A program made the position numbers and the translations under genes. Under the pieces are notes generated by a model. It had not been told where the DNA came from. It ran no database searches and worked only from the letters and a program-made list of their open reading frames with translations. A stretch of 64,000 nt of DNA from Moraxellaceae bacterium (GTDB lineage Bacteria > Pseudomonadota > Gammaproteobacteria > Pseudomonadales > Moraxellaceae). Position 1 is the first letter of the stretch. Every line of letters begins with the position of its first letter. The DNA is taken from contig JAUSND010000003.1 in NCBI GenBank assembly GCA_030646295.1, positions 310,001 to 374,000 of the forward strand. Reading direction: 5' to 3'. Shown in pieces: positions 42,980-51,769 of the stretch.

Positions 42980-45811
42980 ATGACAAGGGATGTGGCTGGA
43001 GTTTCGGGCGAGGCCAATGTGCGTGCGCGAGCACTGTTGGGCTTGTTTGTTCTCTTTTTTCTGTTTGCTTCCCTGAAGGCGTCAGCTGTTCAGGTGCAGC
43101 CAGCAGCAGTTCGCCTCGATCCACATCATGAGATGCTCTCATTGGCAGATCACCTGTATTGGTGGCGTGATGCCGGTGGCAAGCAGACCTATCATGACGT
43201 ACAAAAACACCCTGAGTGGTTTTTGGCCCCCAAGGCGTACCCCAACTGGGGATTTGATCCCGGAGCGGTCTATTGGTTCCGGCTGACATTCCGGAACGCA
43301 TCAGGCAACACTGGCTCCAGGATACTGAATATTGATTTTCCTGTTCTGGATCATGTGCATGTCTATGCTCCTGACGGACAAGGCGGTGTCAGGCGCATGG
43401 TGACAGGAGATACGGAGGCCTGGGATGAACGGCCTTTGCCAGTGAGGCAGCTGGCCATCCCGTTGTCCATTCCGCCAGGGCAAAGCGAGGTATTCCTCCG
43501 GGTTAGCTCATCCAGCAATCTGTTGTTGCCGGCCGTATTGTATCGTCCGGAGGCCTTCTGGGTTGATGCAGGCCGCATGCAGATGCGGGACGGCATGTTC
43601 TATGGCGCAATGCTGGTCCTGCTTGCCTATAATTTTTTCCTTTTCTTTACTGCCCGCGAAAAAGTCTTCCTGTTTTATGTCATGGCATTGATTCCAACGA
43701 TTGGGTATCTGCTTTGTATTGATGGTCTTGTTTTCTCCATTTTTCCTTTCCCTGGCCTGCTCCAGAACCTTGTTCTCTCGGTTTTTATTGGTTTTGCGGC
43801 CATTTTTTACTTGCTTTTTTCACTTTATTACCTGGACATACCCAGAAAAAGTACGTGGTACAAGCTGTCACTTGTTTTGATGATTTTCGGATTGCTCCTT
43901 GTTGCAGGACTGCCATGGCTGGGGCCGACGTATGGTGCAGTCGCCATGCTCGTCAGTGGCATTATTGGCAGTACTTACATTCTTGTCATGGCCGTCGCTG
44001 CAATTTCTCGCGAGCGCGAGGTTGCCATATATTTTGTGGCAGGGTGGGTGCTTTTCCTGGGCAGCGCAATTGCGACCGCGCTGTCTGTAATGGCTCTCAT
44101 ACCTTTTTACGAATATTTTGTGACGGGAATAAAGATTGGTCTGTTGCTGACGGTGGTGCTTCTTTCCTTTGGTCTTGGCTTGCATTTGCGCCGACTGAAA
44201 AAGATGGATGCAACCAGCAGGGAGGCGGCTTTGCTATCGAGTGCGCAAAGCCAGGCAAAAAGCCAGTTTCTGGCCATGATGAGTCACGAGATCCGTACGC
44301 CGATGAATGGCGTACTGGGAATGACCGAGCTTCTCAAGACAACAGGGCTTAATCACGAGCAGTCGCGAATCCTTGCCACCATGGAGTCATCCGGCAATGC
44401 ATTGCTGGATGTCATTAATGATGTGCTTGATCATGCCAAGATCGAGGCTGGACACATGAGTCTTGAGCTGGCGCCTTTGCAGCTGGACAAGCTGCTTGAG
44501 GATTCGCTTTCGCTCTTCAAGGCACGTATTTACAAGCAGAACCTGTCTGTATTGTGTTCGGTGGTTCCTGATGTTCCAACCGAAGTTGTCGGTGATGTGG
44601 TGCGATTGCGGCAGGTGCTGGTTAATTTGCTGTCAAATGCGTTGAAGTTCACCCAGTACGGACGGATTGAGCTACGGATTGAGACTTTTGGTCGGGGCAG
44701 GGATATCGGCCTTCGCTTCATGGTCAGTGATACCGGTATTGGTATTCCTGAAAATCGCTTGCCGTACATATTTGACAGTTTTGTCCAGGCGGATGCATCT
44801 ACATCGCGTAACTATGGCGGAACCGGGTTGGGTCTCAGCATCAGTCGCGACCTTTGTCGCTTGATGGGGGGTGACCTTACCGCCAAAAGTGAGCCTGGCC
44901 GGGGATCAGTATTTACCGCAACGGTTTATGTTCAGGCGGTGACGGGTGCCGTTACGCGACTGAACTGGCCGGATCATCTGCCGGTAGTTCGTTTGTTGCT
45001 GGTGGACGAAGATTCCCGTTTTTGCTCGATCATGGAAAGTGAAGCGGCGACCAAGGGGTTGATCGTTGAGAGTGTGCAGTCAGGGGAGTCGGCAATGCTC
45101 CGGCTGCGCGAGATGGCTCAGGCGGGCCGTCCCTTTGACTTGCTGGTAACAGCCTTGCAATTGCCTGACATGAACGGCTTGAGCCTGCATGAACGTGTGA
45201 CACATGACCCTTTGCTGCAGAATGTGAAAACCTTGCTGTATGCCTTGCCCCAGTTACAGCCCAGTCCTGGTGTTCTTGTGCATGCCGGTGTGGCCCATGC
45301 ATTTGAGCGCCCGTTGATGGCCACAGAGTTGCGCAAGGCCGTGTTGTCGGTCATTGACAGGCAGCCGGCAGAAACCGCTCCAATCCGTGATGTGCTTCCA
45401 CAATACCCTTCGCTGAGGGTTCTTGTTGCGGAAGACAATCATACCAACCAACTGGTAATCATGGGGCTGCTGCGTCGCTTTGGCATCAGCCCGGAGCTTG
45501 CTGAAAATGGCGAGCAGGCGCTGGTGATGTTTCGTCGTGCTCGTCAGCCTTTTGACCTGGTGTTGCTGGATTGTGAAATGCCGGTGATGGACGGATATTC
45601 GGCAGCACGTGAAATGCGCTTGCTGGAGTCGGTAGAAGGAAAGGCGCGTGTGCCGTTGATTGCAGTCAGCGCGCATGTCACACAGCATCATGTTGATAAT
45701 TGCTATGCAGCTGGTATGGATGATCATCTGCCAAAGCCGGTAAGCTTGCGCATGTTGGCGGAGAAGCTTGCGCGCTGGGCCCCGGATGCGTCCATGACAT
45801 TGTCTGCATAG
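42980..45811 (+). CDS. Hybrid sensor histidine kinase with 7TMR-DISM input and two receivers
   Basis: The roughly 943-aa protein has a signal/anchor segment, a periplasmic 7TMR-DISMED2-type domain (about residues 45-185) and seven hydrophobic helices (about 200-405). The HisKA domain has His436 in MMSHEIRTPMNG and the HATPase has NLLSNALKF, DTGIGIP and GGTGLGLSIS. Two receivers follow. The first (about 675-790) has LLVTALQLPD where the acceptor Asp should be, so it cannot be phosphorylated normally. The second (about 805-930) has a normal Asp in LLDCEMPVMDG. The plan recalls RetS/LadS sensors. AGGA lies 8 bases before ATG 42980; ATG 42971 is also possible. Confidence 0.9.
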   Translation: MTRDVAGVSGEANVRARALLGLFVLFFLFASLKASAVQVQPAAVRLDPHHEMLSLADHLYWWRDAGGKQTYHDVQKHPEWFLAPKAYPNWGFDPGAVYWFRLTFRNASGNTGSRILNIDFPVLDHVHVYAPDGQGGVRRMVTGDTEAWDERPLPVRQLAIPLSIPPGQSEVFLRVSSSSNLLLPAVLYRPEAFWVDAGRMQMRDGMFYGAMLVLLAYNFFLFFTAREKVFLFYVMALIPTIGYLLCIDGLVFSIFPFPGLLQNLVLSVFIGFAAIFYLLFSLYYLDIPRKSTWYKLSLVLMIFGLLLVAGLPWLGPTYGAVAMLVSGIIGSTYILVMAVAAISREREVAIYFVAGWVLFLGSAIATALSVMALIPFYEYFVTGIKIGLLLTVVLLSFGLGLHLRRLKKMDATSREAALLSSAQSQAKSQFLAMMSHEIRTPMNGVLGMTELLKTTGLNHEQSRILATMESSGNALLDVINDVLDHAKIEAGHMSLELAPLQLDKLLEDSLSLFKARIYKQNLSVLCSVVPDVPTEVVGDVVRLRQVLVNLLSNALKFTQYGRIELRIETFGRGRDIGLRFMVSDTGIGIPENRLPYIFDSFVQADASTSRNYGGTGLGLSISRDLCRLMGGDLTAKSEPGRGSVFTATVYVQAVTGAVTRLNWPDHLPVVRLLLVDEDSRFCSIMESEAATKGLIVESVQSGESAMLRLREMAQAGRPFDLLVTALQLPDMNGLSLHERVTHDPLLQNVKTLLYALPQLQPSPGVLVHAGVAHAFERPLMATELRKAVLSVIDRQPAETAPIRDVLPQYPSLRVLVAEDNHTNQLVIMGLLRRFGISPELAENGEQALVMFRRARQPFDLVLLDCEMPVMDGYSAAREMRLLESVEGKARVPLIAVSAHVTQHHVDNCYAAGMDDHLPKPVSLRMLAEKLARWAPDASMTLSA

Positions 45812-45872
45812 TAATGCCGGTTGATAGGTATGCCGGTTGCTGCTTTCTTCTTTTTCCGGAGATACAACCACA

Positions 45873-48554
45873 TTGAACGCTCCTGATGTTAATGCGCCTT
45901 TGCGGGATGATGTTCGCCTGCTGGGGAAAATGCTGGGGGATGCCCTGCGGCAGCAGGTTGGCCAGGATATTTTTGACAAGGTTGAGAAGATTCGTGTTCT
46001 GGGCAAGCAGGCACGTGATGGCAATGCCGGGTCAAGGTCCGAGCTTTCTCGCCTGCTGTCCGGTCTCCATGATGATGAGTTGTTGCCGATTGTTCGTGCC
46101 TTCACCCAGTTTCTGAATCTGGCCAATATTGCCGAGCAGTATCATCGCGTTCGACGTCGCCGGGCCCATCAGTGGCGCGCAGATGAGCCCCCTCAGCCAG
46201 GGTCGGTCAGGGCTCTCTTTGTGCGCCTGGCGGCGGAGGGGAGATCCCCGCAGGAAATCCTGCAAGCAGTAAAAACACTGGATATCGAGCTTGTATTGAC
46301 GGCGCACCCAACCGAGGTGAGCAGGCGTACCCTCATTCGGAAGTATGATGACATTGCGGACTCGCTGGAGCGGCTTGATCATGCCTCGCTGACGCCGGTT
46401 GAGCGTGCCGATGAGCTTTCAACGTTGCGTCGGCACATTATTGCTGCATGGCATACCGATGAAATCCGCAAAACCCGGCCGACTCCGGTTGACGAAGCCA
46501 AGTGGGGATTTACGGCAATTGAACAGACACTGTGGAAGGCAGTACCACAGTTCCTGCGCGAATTTGATGCCGTCCTTCTTGAGTACACCGGTGAGCATTT
46601 GCCTCTGGACATGTCGCCTGTGCGTTTTGCCTCGTGGATGGGCGGGGATCGGGACGGCAATCCTAATGTGACGCATCACGTAACGCGTGAGGTTGTGTTG
46701 CTGGCCCGCTGGATGGCCGCTGATCTTTTCTGGCGTGACATTGAAGAGTTGCGTGCCGAGCTTTCCATGAGCGATTGCAGCCCTGCCTTGCGTGCGGCGG
46801 TTGGCCTGGATTGCAGTGAGCCGTATCGGGAGCTTTTGCGTGAGGTGAGGCGTCGTCTGGCCGCTACACGTGACTGGCTTGATGCCGAGTTGCGGCATGA
46901 GCCGTCCGATGCGCAGGACGTTTACCGGCATTCGTCAGAGCTGTTTGAGCCATTGATGCTCTGCCACCAGTCCTTGCTGGATTGTGGCCTGGAAGACGTT
47001 GCGAATGGTTGTCTGCTGGATGTGATTCGGCGAGTTGCCTGCTTTGGGGTGGAGTTGCTCAAGCTTGACATTCGTCAGGAGTCGACACGGCATACGGATG
47101 TTCTGACCGCAATAACGCAGTTTCTCGGCATGGGCTCCTATGCTGACTGGGATGAGCCTGCCAGGCAGTCCTTTCTGCTGGCCGAGCTGCAGAATCCACG
47201 GCCCTTGCTGCCTGAGCATCCACACCTGATTCCGGATCATCCGCTGAACACTCCGGAGGTGCAGGAGGTGCTGGCGACATTTCGGGAGCTGGCGCGCCAG
47301 CCATCGGATTCTTTGGGGGCGTATGTCATATCGATGGCTGAGCGGCCCAGTGACGTTCTGGCGGTGATGCTGCTGCAGCAAAAGGCCGAGGTGCCACATC
47401 CCCTGCGCGTCGTCCCGCTGTTTGAAACGCTGGATGACCTGGAGGGAGCGGCAGCATGTCTGGAGGCATTGCTATCAATCCCATGGTACAGGGATGCCAT
47501 TGCCGGCAAGCAGGAAATAATGATCGGCTACTCCGATTCGGCCAAGGATGCGGGGTTTCTGGCCGCAAACTGGGCGCAGTATCGTGCACAGGAAGCGCTG
47601 ACCGAGGTGGCCGCCCGTTTTGGTGTGAAGCTGACCCTGTTTCATGGGCGGGGTGGCTCTGTCAGCCGTGGTGGGGCGCCAGCCCATCAGGCCCTGTTGT
47701 CTCAGCCTCCGGGGTCGGTGAATGGTTCGATACGGGTTACCGAGCAAGGCGAGATGATTCGTTTCAAGTTCGGCATGACGGGCATCGCCATTCGCAATCT
47801 GGATCTTTATGCCTCGGCCACACTGGAAGCAACGTTGTTGCCACCTCCGTCACCCAAGCCTGAGTGGCGTGAGCTCATGCATGAGATGACGACGGTTTCT
47901 CTGGCGGTTTATCGCGAAACCGTGCGGGATACCCCAGATTTTGTGCGGTATCTGCGCACGGTTACCCCCGAGACCGAGCTGCAGATGCTGCCCCTGGGGT
48001 CCCGGCCGGCCAAACGGAAACCGGGCGGGGGAGTGGAGTCGTTACGTGCCATTCCCTGGGTGTTTGCCTGGACTCAGGTGCGCCTGATGTTGCCTGCCTG
48101 GCTGGGAACAGGACGTGCCCTGAACATGGCCGTGGACACTGGCAGGGAAGGGATGTTGCGGGAGATGGCCAGGGACTGGCCCTATTTCCACACGGTGCTG
48201 GGCATGCTGGAGATGGTGCTGGCCAAGGCTGATGCCTCGATTGTGGCCAGTTATGAGGAAAAACTGGCGGGCGACGATGTGAGCCTGCGGGAGTTGGGTG
48301 CGGAGTTGCGGCACAGGCTTCAGATCACTATGGATGCCTTGCTGCAGGCTAACAGTGGCAGGCCGTTGCTGGAGGATAACCCTGTATTGCGGCGCTCCAT
48401 CAGTGTCAGAACCCCCTATATAGAGCCGCTTCATCTCCTGCAGGCGGAGCTGATGTTGCGTCGTCGTCTGACCGGAGGGGCAGGGCATGCCTACGATCAG
48501 GCACTCATGGTCACCATTGCCGGGATTGCCGCCGGTTTGAGGAACACGGGCTAG
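45873..48554 (+). CDS. ppc: Phosphoenolpyruvate carboxylase
   Basis: The enzyme adds bicarbonate to phosphoenolpyruvate to make oxaloacetate, refilling the TCA cycle. The 893-aa product has ELVLTAHPTEVSRRTL (catalytic His) near residue 137, GYSDSAKDAGF near 550, FHGRGGSVSRGG near 590, and the C-terminal end RNTG. The start appears to be TTG 45873 with GGAG 11 bases upstream, giving MNAPD before the conserved LRDDVRLLGKMLG; TTG 45837 is the only in-frame alternative. No ATG fits. Confidence 0.95.
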   Translation: MNAPDVNAPLRDDVRLLGKMLGDALRQQVGQDIFDKVEKIRVLGKQARDGNAGSRSELSRLLSGLHDDELLPIVRAFTQFLNLANIAEQYHRVRRRRAHQWRADEPPQPGSVRALFVRLAAEGRSPQEILQAVKTLDIELVLTAHPTEVSRRTLIRKYDDIADSLERLDHASLTPVERADELSTLRRHIIAAWHTDEIRKTRPTPVDEAKWGFTAIEQTLWKAVPQFLREFDAVLLEYTGEHLPLDMSPVRFASWMGGDRDGNPNVTHHVTREVVLLARWMAADLFWRDIEELRAELSMSDCSPALRAAVGLDCSEPYRELLREVRRRLAATRDWLDAELRHEPSDAQDVYRHSSELFEPLMLCHQSLLDCGLEDVANGCLLDVIRRVACFGVELLKLDIRQESTRHTDVLTAITQFLGMGSYADWDEPARQSFLLAELQNPRPLLPEHPHLIPDHPLNTPEVQEVLATFRELARQPSDSLGAYVISMAERPSDVLAVMLLQQKAEVPHPLRVVPLFETLDDLEGAAACLEALLSIPWYRDAIAGKQEIMIGYSDSAKDAGFLAANWAQYRAQEALTEVAARFGVKLTLFHGRGGSVSRGGAPAHQALLSQPPGSVNGSIRVTEQGEMIRFKFGMTGIAIRNLDLYASATLEATLLPPPSPKPEWRELMHEMTTVSLAVYRETVRDTPDFVRYLRTVTPETELQMLPLGSRPAKRKPGGGVESLRAIPWVFAWTQVRLMLPAWLGTGRALNMAVDTGREGMLREMARDWPYFHTVLGMLEMVLAKADASIVASYEEKLAGDDVSLRELGAELRHRLQITMDALLQANSGRPLLEDNPVLRRSISVRTPYIEPLHLLQAELMLRRRLTGGAGHAYDQALMVTIAGIAAGLRNTG

Positions 48555-48682
48555 CACTTTGGGCTACCGTTTGTCGACTGAGTGGTTCTCTTGGTATGAC
48601 TTTGCAGATATAACCTTGTTGTCATCAGGGTTTGCAATGCTTTGGCATTCAGTCAGCCCGTGATCAACAAGGAAAGCGTGCC

Positions 48683-48994
48683 ATGAGTACAATAAAAACA
48701 CTTGCACCCCGTATCGCCCTGGCTGCCGGTATCAGCTTTGCAGCTGCAAGCCTCTATGCCTATGTTGGTCAGTCCCAGGCGGAGTCGCGCGCCCTGACAT
48801 TCTGCTCGTCTGCACAGCCTGGCGAGGCAGCCGGCAAGGTGCTTTCGCGGTTGCAGCAGGAGCTTGACGAGGCGACAGCCTTCCAGAGTCAGACAGGTGT
48901 ATCCCTGGTCTATGGCAAGACCAGCCAGTATGTCTGTGACATCCGCTTCAGCGGGGATCAGGTGGCGGTAGCCGCTGTAACACCACTGAACTGA
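48683..48994 (+). CDS. Small secreted or membrane-anchored protein of unknown function
   Basis: The 103-aa product has a hydrophobic N-terminal segment (about residues 9-27, APRIALAAGISFAAASLYAY) and a mature part with two cysteines (LTFCSSAQPG and YVCDIRFSG) that could pair. A short amphipathic helix (VLSRLQQELDEATAF) lies between them. I recognise no family. AAGGA lies nine bases before ATG 48683. It is monocistronic, with a strong bidirectional terminator 15 bases downstream. Confidence 0.7.
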   Translation: MSTIKTLAPRIALAAGISFAAASLYAYVGQSQAESRALTFCSSAQPGEAAGKVLSRLQQELDEATAFQSQTGVSLVYGKTSQYVCDIRFSGDQVAVAAVTPLN

Positions 48995-49008
48995 ACCGGG
49001 ATCGCCCC

Positions 49009-49044
49009 AAAACAAAGGCCGGCCTCAACGCCGGCCTTTGTTTT
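49009..49044. terminator. Bidirectional terminator
   Basis: AAAACAAAGGCCGGC-CTCAAC-GCCGGCCTTTGTTTT is a perfect 15-bp stem between the converging small secreted protein gene and the TauE gene. Confidence 0.9.
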
Positions 49045-49059
49045 TGAGCCTGGACCGGC

Positions 49060-49863
49060 TTATTGGACCCCGGCAATCAACTGGATACCGACTATCACCA
49101 GGAGCACGGCAAATACCTTCTTGAGGGTTGCGGCGGGCAGGCGATGCGCCAGACGAACCCCTACCCGTGCAAACAGCACACTACTGATACTGATGCCTAT
49201 AAAGGCCGGTAGATAAACATAGCCCATGGCCTGCTCTGGCAGGTTGTGAGCTCTCAGTCCCGTGGCTACAAATCCCAGTGTGCCGGCGACAGCGATCGCC
49301 ATGCCACATGCTGATGAGGTTGCAACCGCCTCCTGCATGCGAACGGCATGATAGCTGAGCCATGGGACCGTAAGACTGCCACCACCAATACCAAACAGGG
49401 CGGAGGCAAGGCCGATAATGCTGCCGCCGGCAAACAGCCCCTGCCTGCCTGGCAGTGACGACGGTACTGCCTGCGCTCCTCCGGGGCGCCAGTTACTGAA
49501 CATCTGCAGGGCCATCAGCAAGGCAAACAGCCCGATCAGCAATTGCAGGCTCCGCCCAGGCAGGCGATGTGCTACCTCTGCGCCGATAAGTGTTCCGAGG
49601 ACAATGCCTGGCGCCAGCAGGCGAACCAGGTCCCAGCGGACGGCGCCTCGCTCGTGATGCGCCTTGACTGAGCTGACGGAGGTAAAAATGATGGTGGCCA
49701 GAGAGGTGGCGACAGCCATCTGTGTCAACACCTCCGGATCAAAGGCATGTGCCTGAAAGCTGTATACGAGCACGGGTACGATCACCAGTCCTCCGCCGAT
49801 GCCCAGCAGTCCGCCAAGCAGGCCAGCAAGGGCACCAACACCCAGATACAGCAGATATTCCAT
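49060..49863 (-). CDS. TauE/SafE-family membrane exporter
   Basis: The 267-aa protein has about eight hydrophobic helices in two halves. Each half begins with the family's Gly-rich motif: GLLGGLLGIGGGLVIVPVL near residue 14 and GLASALFGIGGGSLTVPWL near 155. Family members export sulfite, sulfoacetate or other organosulfur anions, but many have no known substrate. No sulfur-metabolism gene is adjacent. It is divergent from olsB. Confidence 0.9.
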   Translation of the reverse strand: MEYLLYLGVGALAGLLGGLLGIGGGLVIVPVLVYSFQAHAFDPEVLTQMAVATSLATIIFTSVSSVKAHHERGAVRWDLVRLLAPGIVLGTLIGAEVAHRLPGRSLQLLIGLFALLMALQMFSNWRPGGAQAVPSSLPGRQGLFAGGSIIGLASALFGIGGGSLTVPWLSYHAVRMQEAVATSSACGMAIAVAGTLGFVATGLRAHNLPEQAMGYVYLPAFIGISISSVLFARVGVRLAHRLPAATLKKVFAVLLVIVGIQLIAGVQ

Positions 49864-49905
49864 ATTCGATCCATGTGTCTTGTCAGTGCAAAGTGGAAAC
49901 GATTA

Positions 49906-49931
49906 CGTGTCCGAACGCAAATCCGGACACG
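49906..49931. promoter_or_regulatory. Palindrome between tauE-like and olsB
   Basis: CGTGTCCG-N10-CGGACACG is a perfect 8-bp inverted repeat 43 bases upstream of the TauE start and 168 bases upstream of olsB. It is a candidate operator for one or both genes. Confidence 0.4.
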
Positions 49932-50033
49932 GGCCTGTCATCCGGGTGATACAGGCGGGGCTTATGTTTCCCTGCATTGATGAGTCCTGATTCAGGCTGT
50001 CTGACAGTCTGTCTTCAAATATTCACTGTTTCG

Positions 50034-50088
50034 TCATGTCTTCTCAATGCCGGATTTCCATCATGTCCCTCGTAAACAGATGACATGA
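50034..50088 (+). promoter_or_regulatory. Repeated TCATGTC / GACATGA elements before olsB
   Basis: TCATGTC occurs at 50034-50040 and 50061-50067, and its complement GACATGA at 50082-50088, the last touching the AGGAAGGA ribosome-binding site. The second and third copies can form a 7-bp hairpin beside the ribosome-binding site. Confidence 0.35.
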
Positions 50089-50098
50089 GGAAGGAAAG

Positions 50099-50884
50099 AT
50101 GCAGGCGTTGGCCCTGAGTCAGAACGAGGTAAAGTCGGCAATTGCAGCTGGTGTGGTCCCGGTTCGCAACAAACCGAAGCTGGAGGCGCGTTTCGTTCGT
50201 GATATGGCGGAACTGCGTGCAGCACAAGCACTGCGAGCCAGTGTGTTTGGTGATGAGTTCGGTGCCCGGTTCGATGACTCCGAGGGTCTCGACCGGGATT
50301 CCTTTGATGATTTCTGTGATCACCTGAATGTGTATGATGTGGCCAATGGCTGCATCATTGCGACAACCCGTCTGCTTTGCAGTGAACAGGCCAGACGCGC
50401 CGGTGGTTTCTATTCAGCCAGTGAATTTGATCTTGGTGCCATTGTGCGGTTGCCTGGGCGCATTCTGGAAATCGGACGTACCTGTGTTCACCCGGAGTAT
50501 CGTTCGGGGGCAGCCATTACGGTACTGTGGTCAGCGCTGGCAGACTATTTGTTGCAGAATGATTTCAGTTACCTGGTCGGTTGCGCTAGCATCAGCCTGC
50601 GTGACGGAGGACAGAACTTTTCGGTCATTATGCCGGAACTGCGTGAGCGTCATTTTGTTGCGAGTGAGCTTCGCGTGACGCCGCGTCGTGGCATTGATGT
50701 AGAGGCCCGGGAAACTGCGGCATCAGCCATGCCACCCTTGCTGAAAGCCTATCTTCGCATGGGCTGCAGGATTGGCGGGGAAGCATGCTGGGACCCCGAG
50801 TTCAACTGTGCCGATGTGTTTGTGATGCTGGATGTCAGCATGCTTGCTGACCGTTACGCGCAACGTTTCCTCAAGGCCGGTTGA
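50099..50884 (+). CDS. olsB: L-ornithine N(alpha)-acyltransferase OlsB (GNAT)
   Basis: OlsB joins a 3-hydroxyacyl group from acyl-ACP to ornithine, making lyso-ornithine lipid. The 261-aa product has the hemolysin-like acyltransferase pattern: ELRAAQALRASVFGDEFG near residue 40, DHLNVYD near 77, ILEIGRTCVHPEYRSGAAI near 121, and PPLLKAYLRMGCRIGGEACWDPEFNCADVFV near the end. A strong GAGGAAGGAA lies before ATG. The olsA gene follows with a TGATG overlap. Confidence 0.88.
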   Translation: MQALALSQNEVKSAIAAGVVPVRNKPKLEARFVRDMAELRAAQALRASVFGDEFGARFDDSEGLDRDSFDDFCDHLNVYDVANGCIIATTRLLCSEQARRAGGFYSASEFDLGAIVRLPGRILEIGRTCVHPEYRSGAAITVLWSALADYLLQNDFSYLVGCASISLRDGGQNFSVIMPELRERHFVASELRVTPRRGIDVEARETAASAMPPLLKAYLRMGCRIGGEACWDPEFNCADVFVMLDVSMLADRYAQRFLKAG

Positions 50885-51729
50885 TGTTCACGGATTCTTC
50901 GGATGAAGTAGCCTTTGCCGCGCTGATTGACAGGCGGAAGGCTGTGGCATCTCAGAAAAGAAGTTCAATCCATATCCGGGTCAGGTTGTATTACCGGTGT
51001 TTTCGCCTTGGTGTACATCTGCTGGAAGGTGCTGTTCTGGCGGTGGTGTGTGGTGCTGCGTTTGTCCAGTATCGCCCCTGGCAGCAGCCAGTCATTCGAT
51101 GGTGGCACCGGCGTTTCTGCAATATCCTCAATCTGGATATCCGTGTGCACGGAGCCCCGGCTGACGGGCATGCACTGTGGGTTTCCAATCATGTTTCCTG
51201 GCTGGATATTCCGGTGCTGGGTGCCAACTTTCCGGTGTATTTCCTGTCCAAGGCGGAGGTGGCCAGGTGGCCGGTGGTCGGCTGGCTGGCCAGGGTTGCC
51301 GGAACACTGTTCATCCAGCGTGGGGCTGGTGATGCCGGGCAGGTGACGCACCAGTTGGCGGGTCATCTGGGCGAAGGTCGTAATGTCCTGTTCTTTCCTG
51401 AAGGCACAACGACAGATGGTCACCGTCTGAAACGGTTTTTTCACAAGCTTTTTGGTGCTGCCGTGCAGACACAGGTCTCATTGCAACCTGTGCTTGTCTG
51501 TTACCGGGATGAGCATGATGACTTGCATCCACATGCTCCCTTCATTGGCGATGATGAGTTCCTGTCACATGCCATTGATATCCTGAAAGGCGAGAAGATG
51601 GTTGTGGATGTCATGGTGCTGCCGGCTGAGTTACCGGGTGAGCGTGATGCGCGTACGCTGGCCAGGGATCTGGAGGCCAGAATGTCGGCAGCATTAAGAC
51701 AACTGCATGAGCGTGAAAATGGCGCATAA
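50884..51729 (+). CDS. olsA: Lyso-ornithine lipid acyltransferase OlsA (PlsC-like)
   Basis: OlsA adds the second fatty acid to lyso-ornithine lipid; the fold is that of 1-acylglycerol-3-phosphate acyltransferases. The 281-aa product has a hydrophobic segment (about residues 36-58), the catalytic NHVSWLDIPVLG (HX4D), then FLSKAEVARWPVVGWLA and FPEGTTTDGHRL. Its ATG overlaps the olsB stop (TGATG). A phosphatidate role is possible by sequence, but the coupling to olsB favours ornithine lipids. Confidence 0.88.
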   Translation: MFTDSSDEVAFAALIDRRKAVASQKRSSIHIRVRLYYRCFRLGVHLLEGAVLAVVCGAAFVQYRPWQQPVIRWWHRRFCNILNLDIRVHGAPADGHALWVSNHVSWLDIPVLGANFPVYFLSKAEVARWPVVGWLARVAGTLFIQRGAGDAGQVTHQLAGHLGEGRNVLFFPEGTTTDGHRLKRFFHKLFGAAVQTQVSLQPVLVCYRDEHDDLHPHAPFIGDDEFLSHAIDILKGEKMVVDVMVLPAELPGERDARTLARDLEARMSAALRQLHERENGA

Positions 51730-51761
51730 AAAATGCCGGCATAGCCGGCATTTTTTATGCG
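51723..51761. terminator. Bidirectional terminator at the olsA stop
   Basis: A perfect 18-bp stem (CGCATAAAAAATGCCGGC and its complement) with loop ATA includes the olsA stop codon. It serves olsA and the converging metallohydrolase gene. Confidence 0.92.
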
Positions 51762-51769
51762 TGAATCAA

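Noticed and set aside
49997..50013. Possible Pho box (CTGTC repeated) upstream of olsB
   Set aside because: The two CTGTC units are 12 bases apart instead of 11, and the rest of each half-site does not match.
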